Position numbers and translations under genes: made by a program. A stretch of DNA of 64,000 nucleotides, from positions 1,426,001 through 1,490,000 of the forward strand of contig QNGA01000001.1 in NCBI GenBank assembly GCA_003298465.1, written 5' to 3'. How positions within the stretch are numbered: the first letter of the stretch is position 1; each line of letters begins with the position of its first letter. The notes beneath the pieces are model-generated. The model did not search any database and was not told the DNA's origin. It saw only the letters and a list, made by a program, of their open reading frames with translations. Shown here one piece after another: positions 8,349-16,699 of this stretch. This DNA is from a halophilic archaeon. GTDB taxonomy: Archaea; Halobacteriota; Halobacteria; Halobacteriales; Haladaptataceae.

Positions 8349-8377
8349 ATTTTAAGTCGGTGCGATACATTGTATCG
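8349..8377 (+). promoter_or_regulatory. TATA box and 15-base palindrome before subtilase 1
   Basis: A TATA-like ATTTTAAG (8349-8356) is followed by the perfect palindrome CGATACA-T-TGTATCG at 8363-8377. With the usual TATA-to-start distance, transcription begins at about 8379, so the palindrome covers the space between TATA box and start site, a position where a bound protein would block transcription. It also shows that the in-frame GTG at 8360 is upstream of the transcript and that the ATG at 8384 is the true start. Confidence 0.55.
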
Positions 8378-8383
8378 ATTGGC

Positions 8384-9544
8384 ATGGTAAAGAAAGCCAA
8401 TGGTGTTTCGCGGCGGAACGTACTGAAACTGGCAGGCGGATCGCTGGCGACGGCGACCGCCAGCGGTCTCGCGGCGGCCAAGCCCGACGACACCGTCGAG
8501 GTGAACGTCGGATTCAGCAACGAGCGTGGCCTTTCGGCTGCGCAGAACGGGGCGGACGACGTCGTTCGAGAGTTCGACTCCATCGACGTCGTGACGATTC
8601 GGGCGGCGAAGCGGGCGGCGACCGCGCTGGAGAACAACCCGAACGTCCGCTACGTCGAAGAAAACGGGACGATGCACGCGCTCGCGGAGACCGAACCGTG
8701 GGGCGTCGACCGCGTCGACGCCGACGTCGCCCACGCCAACGGCGAGACCGGCAACGGTGCCGACATCGCCATCCTCGACACCGGCATCGACTCCGACCAT
8801 CCCGACCTGCAGGCCAACCTCGGCGCGGGCAAGGCGTTCGTCGGGTGTAAGGGCGGCCCGACGCTGTGCCGGTACAGCTGGGACGACGACAACGACCACG
8901 GCACCCACTGCGCCGGCATCGCGGACGCCGTGGACAACAGCGAGGGCGTCATCGGCGTCTCGACGGAGGCGACCCTCCACGCCGTGAAGGTACTCGACAA
9001 ACGCGGGAGCGGGTCGTACTCGGACATCGCGGCCGGAATCGAGTACGTCGCCGACCAGGGCTGGGACGTCTGCTCGATGAGCCTGGGTGCCAGCTCCGGG
9101 TCGCAGGCGCTCAAAGATGCCGTCCAGTACGCCCAGGGCAAGGGCGTGTTCCTCGTCGCCGCCGCCGGCAACGACGGCCCGTGTACGGACTGCGTCGGCT
9201 ACCCCGCCGCCTACTCCGAGGTCGTGGCGGTCAGCTCGACCGACAGCAGCGACGCGCTCTCCGGCTTCTCCTCGACCGGTCCGGAGGTCGAGATAGCCGC
9301 GCCGGGGACGGACATCTACTCGACGATTCCCGGCGGTTACGACACGTTCTCCGGCACGTCGATGGCGTGTCCGCACGTCGCGGGTGCCGCCGGTCAGCTG
9401 ATGGCCGACGGCGCCACGAACGCCGACGCCCGGAGCACGCTCAAGGACAGCGCCGAGGACATCGGCCTCGCGTCGAACGAGTCCGGGTCGGGCCTGCTCG
9501 ACGCGGCCGCCGCGCTCGGGCTCGACTCCAGCGACGACACGTAG
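8384..9544 (+). CDS. Tat-exported subtilisin-like serine protease 1 (halolysin-like)
   Basis: The 386-residue preproprotein has a Tat signal (SRRNVLKLAGG at 9-19), an I9-type propeptide (about 35-105, with VVREFDSIDVVTIRA and PNVRYVEENGTM), and an S8 catalytic domain with D132 (LDTGID), H172 (DHGTH) and S326 (SGTSM). It ends right after the catalytic domain, with no C-terminal extension of the kind found in classical halolysins. Cysteines are numerous for a haloarchaeal protein (GCKGGPTLC, CTDC, DVCS), suggesting disulfides outside the cell. It should degrade extracellular protein after propeptide removal. Start ATG chosen from the promoter position and from alignment with the neighbouring paralogue. 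Confidence 0.93.
   Translation: MVKKANGVSRRNVLKLAGGSLATATASGLAAAKPDDTVEVNVGFSNERGLSAAQNGADDVVREFDSIDVVTIRAAKRAATALENNPNVRYVEENGTMHALAETEPWGVDRVDADVAHANGETGNGADIAILDTGIDSDHPDLQANLGAGKAFVGCKGGPTLCRYSWDDDNDHGTHCAGIADAVDNSEGVIGVSTEATLHAVKVLDKRGSGSYSDIAAGIEYVADQGWDVCSMSLGASSGSQALKDAVQYAQGKGVFLVAAAGNDGPCTDCVGYPAAYSEVVAVSSTDSSDALSGFSSTGPEVEIAAPGTDIYSTIPGGYDTFSGTSMACPHVAGAAGQLMADGATNADARSTLKDSAEDIGLASNESGSGLLDAAAALGLDSSDDT
8570..8745 (+). repeat. 176-base exact repeat, copy 1 (propeptide of subtilase 1)
   Basis: By direct reading this segment is identical, base for base, to 9843-10018, 1273 bases downstream. It covers the end of the propeptide and the start of the mature enzyme. Shorter identical runs lie just before it, for example around 8467-8518. 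Such identity beside a diverged catalytic domain points to recent gene conversion or recent partial duplication. Confidence 0.85.
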
Positions 9545-9601
9545 CTAGAGCAGCTTTCCCGCCAGTCAGAGCTTTATTTCTCCATTGAGCAAGTTCATAT
9601 A

Positions 9602-9630
9602 TTATCTAGAATCTTGAGATAAACTTTTAC
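9602..9630 (+). promoter_or_regulatory. promoter region of subtilase 2
   Basis: A TATA-like ACTTTTAC (9623-9630) sits about 30 bases before the ATG at 9657, predicting a nearly leaderless transcript. Directly upstream is an inverted repeat TTATCT-N9-AGATAA (9602-9622). The surrounding 9560-9640 is markedly AT-rich compared with the coding DNA. The repeat differs from the palindrome before subtilase 1, so the two genes may be controlled separately. Confidence 0.45.
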
Positions 9631-9656
9631 TGTAAGAGTTCGTTGTGGCGAGTGGC

Positions 9657-10859
9657 ATGGTGAATAAAGCCAATGGTGTTTCGCGGCGGAACGTGCTGAA
9701 ACTGGCAGGCGGATCGCTGGCAGCGGCCAGCGCGAGCGGACTCGCGGCGGCCAAGCCCGACGACACCGTCGAGGTGAACGTCGGATTCAGCAGCGGGCGC
9801 GGTCGCGCTGCGGCACGAAAACAGGCGAACGAGGTAGTGCGGGAGTTCGACTCCATCGACGTCGTGACGATTCGGGCGGCGAAGCGGGCGGCGACCGCGC
9901 TGGAGAACAACCCGAACGTCCGCTACGTCGAAGAAAACGGGACGATGCACGCGCTCGCGGAGACCGAACCGTGGGGCGTCGACCGCGTCGACGCCGACGT
10001 CGCCCACGCCAACGGCGAACTCGGTTCGGGGGCGGACGTCGCCATCATCGACACCGGCATCGACGACGACCATCCCGACCTCCAGGACTATCTCGGTTCG
10101 GGCAAGGCGTTCGTCGAGTGCGGCTCCGGCGGCCTGACGGGTAGTTGTTCGTTCTCCGGCAACAGCAACGCCTGCAACTACGCGTGGTCCGACGACAACG
10201 ACCACGGCACCCACTGCGCCGGCATCACGGCCGCCGACGACAACAGCGAGGGCGTCGTCGGCGTCGGCCCCGACATCACCCTGCACGCGGTGAAGGTGCT
10301 GGACTGTGGCGGCAGCGGGTCGTACTCGGACATCGCCGCGGGTATCGAGTACGTCGCCGACCAGGGCTGGGACGTCGGCTCGCTGAGCCTCGGCGGCTCG
10401 GATTCCCAGACCGTCCAGGACGCGGTCGAGTACGCCTACAACGCTGGCGTCTCGCTCGTCGCGGCGGCCGGCAACGACGGCCAGTGTACGGACTGCGTCG
10501 GCTACCCCGCCGCCTACCCCGAGACCATCGCGGTGGCGTCCTCGAACCAGAACGACGAGCAGTCCAGCTTCTCCAGCCAGGGTCCCGAAGTCGACGTCAT
10601 CGCGCCCGGCACCGACATCTACTCGACGGTGCCCAGCGGTTACGACACCTTCTCGGGGACGTCGATGGCGACGCCGCACGTCGCCGGGGCCGTCGGCCAG
10701 CTGATATCGAACGGCTCGTCGGCCCGCGACGCGGAGGACACGATTCTGAGCACGGCCAAGGACCTGGGCCTCTCCAGCAACGTCCAGGGCCATGGGCTGC
10801 TCGACGTGGCCGCCGCACTGGGGCTGGACTCCAGCGACGACACCACCAGCAACAACTGA
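9657..10859 (+). CDS. Tat-exported subtilisin-like serine protease 2
   Basis: The 400-residue protein parallels subtilase 1: Tat signal (SRRNVLKLAGG), I9-type propeptide and S8 domain with D132, H183 and S336 (SGTSMATPH). The propeptide is almost identical to that of subtilase 1, but the catalytic domain differs, with an extra cysteine-bearing loop (about 155-175, ECGSGGLTGSC then NACNYAW) and a short Ser/Asn tail. The ATG was preferred over a GTG four codons upstream because the promoter predicts transcription starting near 9655. No C-terminal extension is present. Different loops imply different substrate choice or stability. Confidence 0.93.
   Translation: MVNKANGVSRRNVLKLAGGSLAAASASGLAAAKPDDTVEVNVGFSSGRGRAAARKQANEVVREFDSIDVVTIRAAKRAATALENNPNVRYVEENGTMHALAETEPWGVDRVDADVAHANGELGSGADVAIIDTGIDDDHPDLQDYLGSGKAFVECGSGGLTGSCSFSGNSNACNYAWSDDNDHGTHCAGITAADDNSEGVVGVGPDITLHAVKVLDCGGSGSYSDIAAGIEYVADQGWDVGSLSLGGSDSQTVQDAVEYAYNAGVSLVAAAGNDGQCTDCVGYPAAYPETIAVASSNQNDEQSSFSSQGPEVDVIAPGTDIYSTVPSGYDTFSGTSMATPHVAGAVGQLISNGSSARDAEDTILSTAKDLGLSSNVQGHGLLDVAAALGLDSSDDTTSNN
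9843..10018 (+). repeat. 176-base exact repeat, copy 2 (propeptide of subtilase 2)
   Basis: This is the second copy of the exact repeat at 8570-8745. Identity stops sharply at both ends, where the two genes diverge in the middle of homologous coding sequence. The tract encodes the pro-region and the first mature strand, including the TEPWGVDRVDADVAHANG segment. Confidence 0.85.
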
Positions 10860-11000
10860 CGAGACGCCGCTCTTGACCGGCTTTTCCGGTCCTCGACGCA
10901 CCGGGACGACGCCAGTGATACCACAGTCCCCGCGCCCGCTACCCGTCGACCGACGCGATGCTCTTCGCCAATACGAACTTGATTAAATAAAATCTCAATG

Positions 11001-11011
11001 AAAATATTTTA
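11001..11011 (+). promoter_or_regulatory. AT-rich promoter of subtilase 3
   Basis: A perfect 10-base palindrome AAAATATTTT (11001-11010) forms a strong TATA-like element about 30 bases before the ATG at 11039. The whole stretch 10975-11035 is AT-rich, in contrast to the coding DNA around it. This predicts a transcript starting within a few bases of the ATG. Confidence 0.5.
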
Positions 11012-11038
11012 TTGTTCTTCGTTTATTAACTACCGCTC

Positions 11039-12184
11039 ATGGATCAGATATCCATCGATACGACTCGCCGCGACGTTCTCGAAGCGACCGGCGGTGCAAT
11101 CGCAGGACTCGGCGCGACCGGGCTCGCGTCGGCCGACGCCGGCGACACCGTCGAGGTGAACGTCGGATTCTCGGCCGGGAGTGGACGGAGAGCCGCGCGT
11201 AGCTCCGCGAGCGAGGTCGTCCGCGAGTTCGCGTTCGACGCGCTCACGATTCGCGCGCCCGAGCGAGCGGTCGCCGGCCTGGAGGCTCGCCCGGACGTGC
11301 GGTACGTCGAGGAGAACGGCACCGTCGAAGCGCTGGCGCAGACGCTTCCGTGGGGCACCGACCGAGTGGACGCCGACGTCGCTCACCGCAACGGCGAGAC
11401 GGGCGACGGGGCGGACGTCGCCATCATCGACACCGGCATCGACAGCACCCACCCCGACCTCGAAGCGAATCTCGGCAAAGGGAAATCGTTCGTGACGACC
11501 GGAAACTACCCCGCGTGGCAGGACGACAACGGCCACGGTACCCACTGCGCCGGCATCGCGGACGCGGTGAACAACAGTCAAGGCGTCGTCGGCGTCTCGA
11601 CGCAGGCGACCCTCCACGCCGTCAAGGTGCTCACGGCGTCGGGGTCCGGAACGACCTCCGACGTGGCAGCGGGCGTCGAGTACACGGCCGACCAGGGCTG
11701 GGACGTCGGGAGCCTCAGCCTCGGCTCCGACTCCAGTTCCCAGACGCTGAAAGACGCCTGTCAGTACGCCCGGGACCGGGGTACCTTGCTGGTCGCGGCG
11801 GCGGGCAACAGCGGCCCGTGTACGGACTGCGTCGGCTACCCGGCCGCGTACGACTCGGTCATGGCAGTCAGCTCGACGAACCAGAACGACGGCCTCTCGG
11901 ACTTCTCCTCGACGGGGGCCGAGGTCGAGATAGCCGCGCCAGGGACGGATATCTACTCGACGTACCTCGGGGGTTCGTACACTACGCTCTCGGGGACGTC
12001 GATGGCCTGCCCGCACGTCTCCGGGGCGGCGGGTCAGTTGATGGCCGACGGATACACGAACGGCGAGGCGCGGACCCGGCTGAAGAACACGGCGGAGGAC
12101 GTCGGCCTGTCGAGTAACGAGTCCGGGTCCGGCCTGCTCGACGCGGCCGCCGCGCTCGGTCTCGACTCCAGCGACGATACCTGA
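11039..12184 (+). CDS. Tat-exported subtilisin-like serine protease 3
   Basis: The 381-residue protease has a Tat signal (TRRDVLEATGGAIAG), I9 propeptide (VRYVEENGTVEALAQ) and S8 domain with D131, H166 (GHGTH) and S321 (SGTSMACPH). It shares the LGLDSSDDT ending and the CTDCVGYPAA loop with its two neighbours but has its own signal peptide and many substitutions, so it is the more distant paralogue. It lacks the loop cysteines seen before the catalytic His in copies 1 and 2. A pyrimidine-rich TCTTTTCTTCC follows about 45 bases after the stop and may end transcription. Confidence 0.93.
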   Translation: MDQISIDTTRRDVLEATGGAIAGLGATGLASADAGDTVEVNVGFSAGSGRRAARSSASEVVREFAFDALTIRAPERAVAGLEARPDVRYVEENGTVEALAQTLPWGTDRVDADVAHRNGETGDGADVAIIDTGIDSTHPDLEANLGKGKSFVTTGNYPAWQDDNGHGTHCAGIADAVNNSQGVVGVSTQATLHAVKVLTASGSGTTSDVAAGVEYTADQGWDVGSLSLGSDSSSQTLKDACQYARDRGTLLVAAAGNSGPCTDCVGYPAAYDSVMAVSSTNQNDGLSDFSSTGAEVEIAAPGTDIYSTYLGGSYTTLSGTSMACPHVSGAAGQLMADGYTNGEARTRLKNTAEDVGLSSNESGSGLLDAAAALGLDSSDDT

Positions 12185-12307
12185 CGGAGTGCCCGAATCG
12201 ACGGCCAGCGGTCGAAGACGAGAACCGCCCTCTTTTCTTCCGTGGTTCGTCTCGGCGCGCTTCCGTAGACGACACGCTTATCCGCCGGAACCGACGAACA
12301 ACGACCA

Positions 12308-13969
12308 ATGAGCACCGAGTCGCCGGACCCGACCGAAACGGAGGCGTTCGAGCAGGTCTGTTCGGAGATGGTCGAGCGCATCCTCGCCGGGGAGATCGAC
12401 CGCGACGAGGTCGAGAGCGCAAAGCTGGAGGTCTGCTCGGAACACTCGGCGCCGAAGGTGCCGAAGAACTCCGAACTGCTGGACTTCGCGCCGAACGAGC
12501 GCCGCGAGGAGCTGGAGGCGGTGCTCCGGCGCAAGCCCGTCCGGACCGCCTCCGGCGTCTCGCCCGTCGCAGTGATGACCAGCCCCCACCAGTGCCCGCA
12601 CGGCAAGTGTCTCTACTGTCCGGGCGGTCCCGGCTCCGAGTTCTCCTCCTCGCAGAGCTACACCGGCCACGAGCCGGCCGCGGCGCGCGGCGAGCAGAAC
12701 GACTACGACCCCTACGGGCAGGTGACGCTGCGGCTGGAACAGCTCCGGGAAATCGGCCACCCCGTCGACAAGGTCGAACTCATCCTGATGGGCGGGACGA
12801 TGACCGCCCGGAGCCACGACTACCAGGAGTGGTTCGTCAAGCGCTGCCTGGAGGCGATGAACGACTACGACGTCGGCAAGGAGCCCGACCCCGCCGAGGG
12901 CGAGAGCTTCGCCCAGGACCCCGACGAGTACGAGTTCTCGTACCTCGAAGACGTCATCGCCGAGAACGAGACGGGCGACGTCCGCAACATCGGGACGACG
13001 TTCGAGACGAAGCCCGACTGGTGCGACCCCGAGCAGATAGACCGGATGCTCGACCTCGGCGGTACCAAGGTCGAGGTGGGCGTCCAGACCACCTACGAGC
13101 GCATCAACCGCGAGATGCACCGCGGCCACGGCGTCCAGGCCTCCGTCGACGCGAACCGGCGCCTCCGGGACGCCGCGTTCAAGGTCGGCTTCCACATGAT
13201 GCCCGGCCAGCCCGGGATGAGCAAGGAGATGTGTCTCGAGGACTTCCGGCGGCTGTTCGAGGAGGAGAAGTGGCGACCGGACTACCTCAAGATCTACCCG
13301 ACGCTCGTCGTCCGCGGCACCGCCACCTACGACTGGTGGCACAAGGGGGAGTTCGAGCCGCTCCAGAACGACGAAGCCGCCGAACTCGTCGCCGAGATCA
13401 AGTCGATGATTCCGAGGTACACCCGCCTCCAGCGCGTCCAGCGCGACATCCCCGCGGACTTCATCGACGCCGGCGTCTGGAAGTCCAACCTCCGCCAGCT
13501 CGCGCGCCAGCGGATGGACGACCACGGCTGGACCTGCGACTGCATCCGCTGTCGTGAGGCCGGGATGAACGACGAGGAGCCCGAGAACGTCGAACTCGAC
13601 GTGATGACCTACCAGGCGGCGGGCGGCACGGAACATTTCATCTCGTTCGAGGACTTCGACCGCGAACTCCTCGTCGGCTTCTGTCGGCTCCGGTTCCCGG
13701 GGAGCCCCGTACGCCGAGAACTCGACGACGCCGCGCTCGTTCGCGAACTCCACGTGTACGGCAGCGAAGTGTCGGTCGGGGACGAGGGCGAGGCCGCCCA
13801 GCACCAGCACCGCGGCTACGGCCGCCGGCTGATGGAGACGGCCGAGGAACTCGCCGCCGACGCCGGCTTCGACAAACTGAGCGTCATCTCCGGCATCGGC
13901 GCGCGGGAGTACTACCGCCAGAAGCTCGGCTACCACCAGGACGGCCCGTACGTCAGCAAGCGACTCTGA
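12308..13969 (+). CDS. elp3: Elp3 family tRNA uridine-34 modification enzyme (radical SAM/GNAT)
   Basis: The 553-residue enzyme has the Elp3 radical SAM cysteines C96-X4-C101-X2-C104 (PHQCPHGKCLYCPGG), the MGGTMTAR motif, EVGVQTTYERIN and a C-terminal GNAT acetyltransferase (about 460-553, HQHRGYGRRLMETAEELA). Elp3 makes carboxymethyl or related modifications at U34 in the tRNA anticodon from acetyl-CoA and SAM. The internal C-D-C-X2-C cluster (WTCDCIRCRE) is also family-typical. A TATA-like GCTTATCC lies about 30 bases before the ATG, suggesting a leaderless message. Archaea have Elp3 without the other Elongator subunits. Confidence 0.95.
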   Translation: MSTESPDPTETEAFEQVCSEMVERILAGEIDRDEVESAKLEVCSEHSAPKVPKNSELLDFAPNERREELEAVLRRKPVRTASGVSPVAVMTSPHQCPHGKCLYCPGGPGSEFSSSQSYTGHEPAAARGEQNDYDPYGQVTLRLEQLREIGHPVDKVELILMGGTMTARSHDYQEWFVKRCLEAMNDYDVGKEPDPAEGESFAQDPDEYEFSYLEDVIAENETGDVRNIGTTFETKPDWCDPEQIDRMLDLGGTKVEVGVQTTYERINREMHRGHGVQASVDANRRLRDAAFKVGFHMMPGQPGMSKEMCLEDFRRLFEEEKWRPDYLKIYPTLVVRGTATYDWWHKGEFEPLQNDEAAELVAEIKSMIPRYTRLQRVQRDIPADFIDAGVWKSNLRQLARQRMDDHGWTCDCIRCREAGMNDEEPENVELDVMTYQAAGGTEHFISFEDFDRELLVGFCRLRFPGSPVRRELDDAALVRELHVYGSEVSVGDEGEAAQHQHRGYGRRLMETAEELAADAGFDKLSVISGIGAREYYRQKLGYHQDGPYVSKRL

Positions 13970-14150
13970 GCCGCTCCGAGAGCGAGGACGTCTGCCGCGG
14001 GCGCGACACTGCACCACCGCCACTGCACCGCCGCCACCGCCGATTCTACCCTCTACGACTGCTCGCGGAGCCCTGGGTACGTCGATGCAACAGTTCGCAG
14101 CGCTACGCCAGTAGTCCGAAAGAAGCGTCGAGCCGCATCGAACCGCGTCG

Positions 14151-16274
14151 TCAGTTCGAGTCGTTCAGGTACTCGCTGATGGCCTCGACGACGGCGTCGA
14201 GAGCCTCGTCGCGCTCGCCGGCGAGGAACTCTAGTTTCCCGTCGCGGGTGCCGACGGGGACGATGCCGGCTTCGGGCGCCTGTTCGCGGGCCGTCTCGGC
14301 GACCTCGCGGACGTTGACGCCCTCGTTGCTCCGGACGTGGACCTCGTCCGTGGCGATGCCGAGCGTGACGTTCTGGCCGGTCGGCTGGCCGGACAAGTCG
14401 CGGTGGTGGACCGCGTCGAGCAGGACCGACTCTGGCGGGAAGTCGAAGCGGTGCGTGTACGCGTCCGTGTCGAGGATGGTGAACGTGACGCCGTTCGCGC
14501 CGCGGATGGTGAGGTTCGGCTCGACCGTGTCGAGTTCGTCCTCGAGCTTCGTGCGGAACTGCTCGCTGACGTGCTCGGCGAGGTCGCGCTTCTCGTGCTC
14601 GAACAGCAGGTCGGTGATAAGTTCGCGCTTGTCCTCGTAGGACTGGTAGTACGCCTCCAGCGCGACGGCCTCCCGGAGCGCGGTGACGTGGTCCTCGTCG
14701 TAGCCCGCGTCCTCGGCGAGGTCGACGTACCGGTCGGGGGCACCCCACCAGTAGCTCACGGCGGGCAGGTGGGCCACGTCCTCGCGCACGTCGGGGTTGA
14801 CGTGGGCTGCGACGTTCGCACCCAGGACGCCCGCGGTCACCCCGTCGCCGTCGTCGCCGACGTGGGGGTTGACGACCGCGTCGGCCGTCTCGGCGACGCC
14901 CTCGTCGGGGTAGTGGGTGTCGACGACGGCGTGGGGCGCGCCGTACACGTCCAGCAGTTCGAGGCCGTCGCCGGACTCGAGCGTGCTGCCTGCGTCGACG
15001 AGCACGAAGAGGGGGAGTTTCTCGTCGTGGCGCTCGCGGTTGTCCAGCATCGTCGTCACGTCCTTCGTCGCGTCCTCCATGTCGTAGTGGCCGTTCTCGA
15101 GCGGACGCCGGTCGAAGTAGTGATACTCGGCGTCGCTGCGGGCGTGTTTGTCCCGGACGAGCGGGAGGACCGCGCGTTCGAGGGCAGCGCCGGCGGCGTA
15201 CCCCTCGGCGCTCGCGTTGTGCCGGACGATGACGGGGCGGGACTCCATCACCGCGCGCCGGACGAGACCGGCGGCGTCGCGGATGGACTCGTGGAGCGGT
15301 TCGACGGCGGGGTCGTCGGCGAACAGGCCGACGTCCGCGGGGCGGGCCTCGCTGGCCAGCGCCTCCTCCAGCCGTTCGCGGACCGTCGTTTCCTCGTCGC
15401 CTGCGAGGGCGTCGAGGCGCTCGGTCTCGACCTGGAGTTCGTTGTTCCGGAGTTCGACCTCGCCGACGAGCCGTATCACGTCGCCGGTGTCGACTTCGGG
15501 GTAGGCGCGAACGCCGGCTTCCTTGAACGCCGCGCAGTCGACGGCGGCCGTCTCGTCGCGCACCTCGAACACCGTCGGGCCGGCGGTCTGGCTCGCGCCG
15601 ACGACCTCGCCCTCGATGCGAACCCGGTCGCCGACACGCTCGGAGAGCGAGTCGATGGCGGCGCGTTCCGGGAGTTCGACAGCTTCGTCGTCCGCTCGCT
15701 CGTCGCCCGCGGACTCGTCGGTCGGCGCTTCGTCCACGTCCTCGTCCGTCGAGCCCGTCTCCGGCGCGGTCATCTTGCCGACCGCGGAGCCGGAGCCGTC
15801 GGTGGTCGCGGTGGTGTCGGACTCCTCGTCGGTCGTCTCGCTCCCGGCGCTCGACTCGTCGGTCGAGCCGTCGGTCGAGTCGTTCGACTCATCGTCGTCG
15901 GGCAGGTACGTGCTGTCGGCGTCCTGGACGAGTTTGCCGCGGAACTCCCGCTCGGACTGGCGGATGGACCAGCCGAGGTCGACGTTGCCGTTGTCGCGGA
16001 TGCCGATGACCTCGACGAACACCGTGTCGCCCGGCTCCCAGTCGAGAGCGTCGAGACGACGGTCGAGTTCGCTCTTGTGGAGGAGGCCGGTGACTTCGTC
16101 GCCGACGTCGATGAAGACGCCGAAGTCGGCGAACCCGTCGACGGTACCTCTGTAGTATCGCCCTCGGGTGAGCTCGTCGGGGTTACTTCCTTCGAATTCG
16201 AAGAGGACGTCCTGCTCGTGGCTCTTGCAGATGGGGCCGTCGGCAGGCGTCCCGCAGATGACGCAATTACCCAT
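14151..16274 (-). CDS. S1/OB-fold/DHH family protein with degenerate DHH active site
   Basis: The 707-residue protein has an N-terminal zinc knuckle (C4, C7, C16, H19), an S1 RNA-binding domain (about 35-105), an acidic Ser/Thr-rich linker (125-200), an OB fold (about 205-290) and a DHH-like domain from about 335. This is the COG1107-type archaeal RecJ-like layout. The usual nuclease motif DADG reads NASAEG (353-358), and the DHH motif reads DTHYPD (452-457), while VDAGS (426-430) is retained. Metal-binding aspartates are therefore missing, and a catalytic nuclease role is doubtful. A structural or nucleic-acid-binding role is the better inference. No co-directional neighbour is close. Confidence 0.88.
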   Translation of the reverse strand: MGNCVICGTPADGPICKSHEQDVLFEFEGSNPDELTRGRYYRGTVDGFADFGVFIDVGDEVTGLLHKSELDRRLDALDWEPGDTVFVEVIGIRDNGNVDLGWSIRQSEREFRGKLVQDADSTYLPDDDESNDSTDGSTDESSAGSETTDEESDTTATTDGSGSAVGKMTAPETGSTDEDVDEAPTDESAGDERADDEAVELPERAAIDSLSERVGDRVRIEGEVVGASQTAGPTVFEVRDETAAVDCAAFKEAGVRAYPEVDTGDVIRLVGEVELRNNELQVETERLDALAGDEETTVRERLEEALASEARPADVGLFADDPAVEPLHESIRDAAGLVRRAVMESRPVIVRHNASAEGYAAGAALERAVLPLVRDKHARSDAEYHYFDRRPLENGHYDMEDATKDVTTMLDNRERHDEKLPLFVLVDAGSTLESGDGLELLDVYGAPHAVVDTHYPDEGVAETADAVVNPHVGDDGDGVTAGVLGANVAAHVNPDVREDVAHLPAVSYWWGAPDRYVDLAEDAGYDEDHVTALREAVALEAYYQSYEDKRELITDLLFEHEKRDLAEHVSEQFRTKLEDELDTVEPNLTIRGANGVTFTILDTDAYTHRFDFPPESVLLDAVHHRDLSGQPTGQNVTLGIATDEVHVRSNEGVNVREVAETAREQAPEAGIVPVGTRDGKLEFLAGERDEALDAVVEAISEYLNDSN

Positions 16275-16439
16275 TTATACACGAATCCAATAGGCCCGGC
16301 CTAAAACGGTTGTCGAAATCTGACGGGAGTGTCGACGGGTCGCCGGAGTCGTCGCTCGATTCCCGCCGCCGACTCTACTGTCCGATATCAGGACTTTCAG
16401 TCCACCTCGGCGGTTCCGCGCTCGACGGAGGGACTCGCG

Positions 16440-16607
16440 TCAGTAGTAGTAGAACGAGAACTCGTCACCGCAGTCGGGACAGTTCACCAGGCGGCCCTTC
16501 AGCCGGTCGTCGTCTATCCCGGGGGACTCTTCGCGACCGGTCGGAAGCGTCACGGTCCCGGAGCGCCCGCAGTGGGGACAGCCGACGGTCGTCGCTGCTT
16601 TCGACAT
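16440..16607 (-). CDS. small two-CxxC zinc-ribbon protein, 55 aa
   Basis: The frame encodes 55 residues with two knuckles, CPHC near residue 10 and CPDC near residue 43, separated by an acidic/basic stretch, and ends FSFYYY. The paired CxxC motifs imply one bound zinc. Codon use is normal and the ATG is clean (16605-16607). Small zinc proteins of this type are frequent in haloarchaea and several have regulatory effects, but the role of this one is unknown. It stands alone between the DHH protein gene and a membrane protein gene. Confidence 0.75.
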   Translation of the reverse strand: MSKAATTVGCPHCGRSGTVTLPTGREESPGIDDDRLKGRLVNCPDCGDEFSFYYY

Positions 16608-16699
16608 GGTCGTCTCTGAGACGGTCGAACGTATAGTTATAGTTCGGCTAGCGTACGAGAATAGAGGCGAAAGAGGGCCGTTAACGGCTTAGCAGACGG

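Noticed and set aside
8360..8386. GTG at 8360 as start of subtilase 1
   Set aside because: It lies only a few bases downstream of the TATA element, before the predicted transcription start, and the paralogue aligns from the ATG at 8384.
9645..9659. GTG at 9645 as start of subtilase 2
   Set aside because: Promoter spacing predicts transcription starting near 9655, and residues before the ATG at 9657 are not needed for the Tat signal.
14337..16304. 655-codon plus-strand open frame opposite the S1/OB/DHH gene
   Set aside because: The composition is Val/Gly/Arg-rich without motifs, and the minus-strand gene has clear domains.
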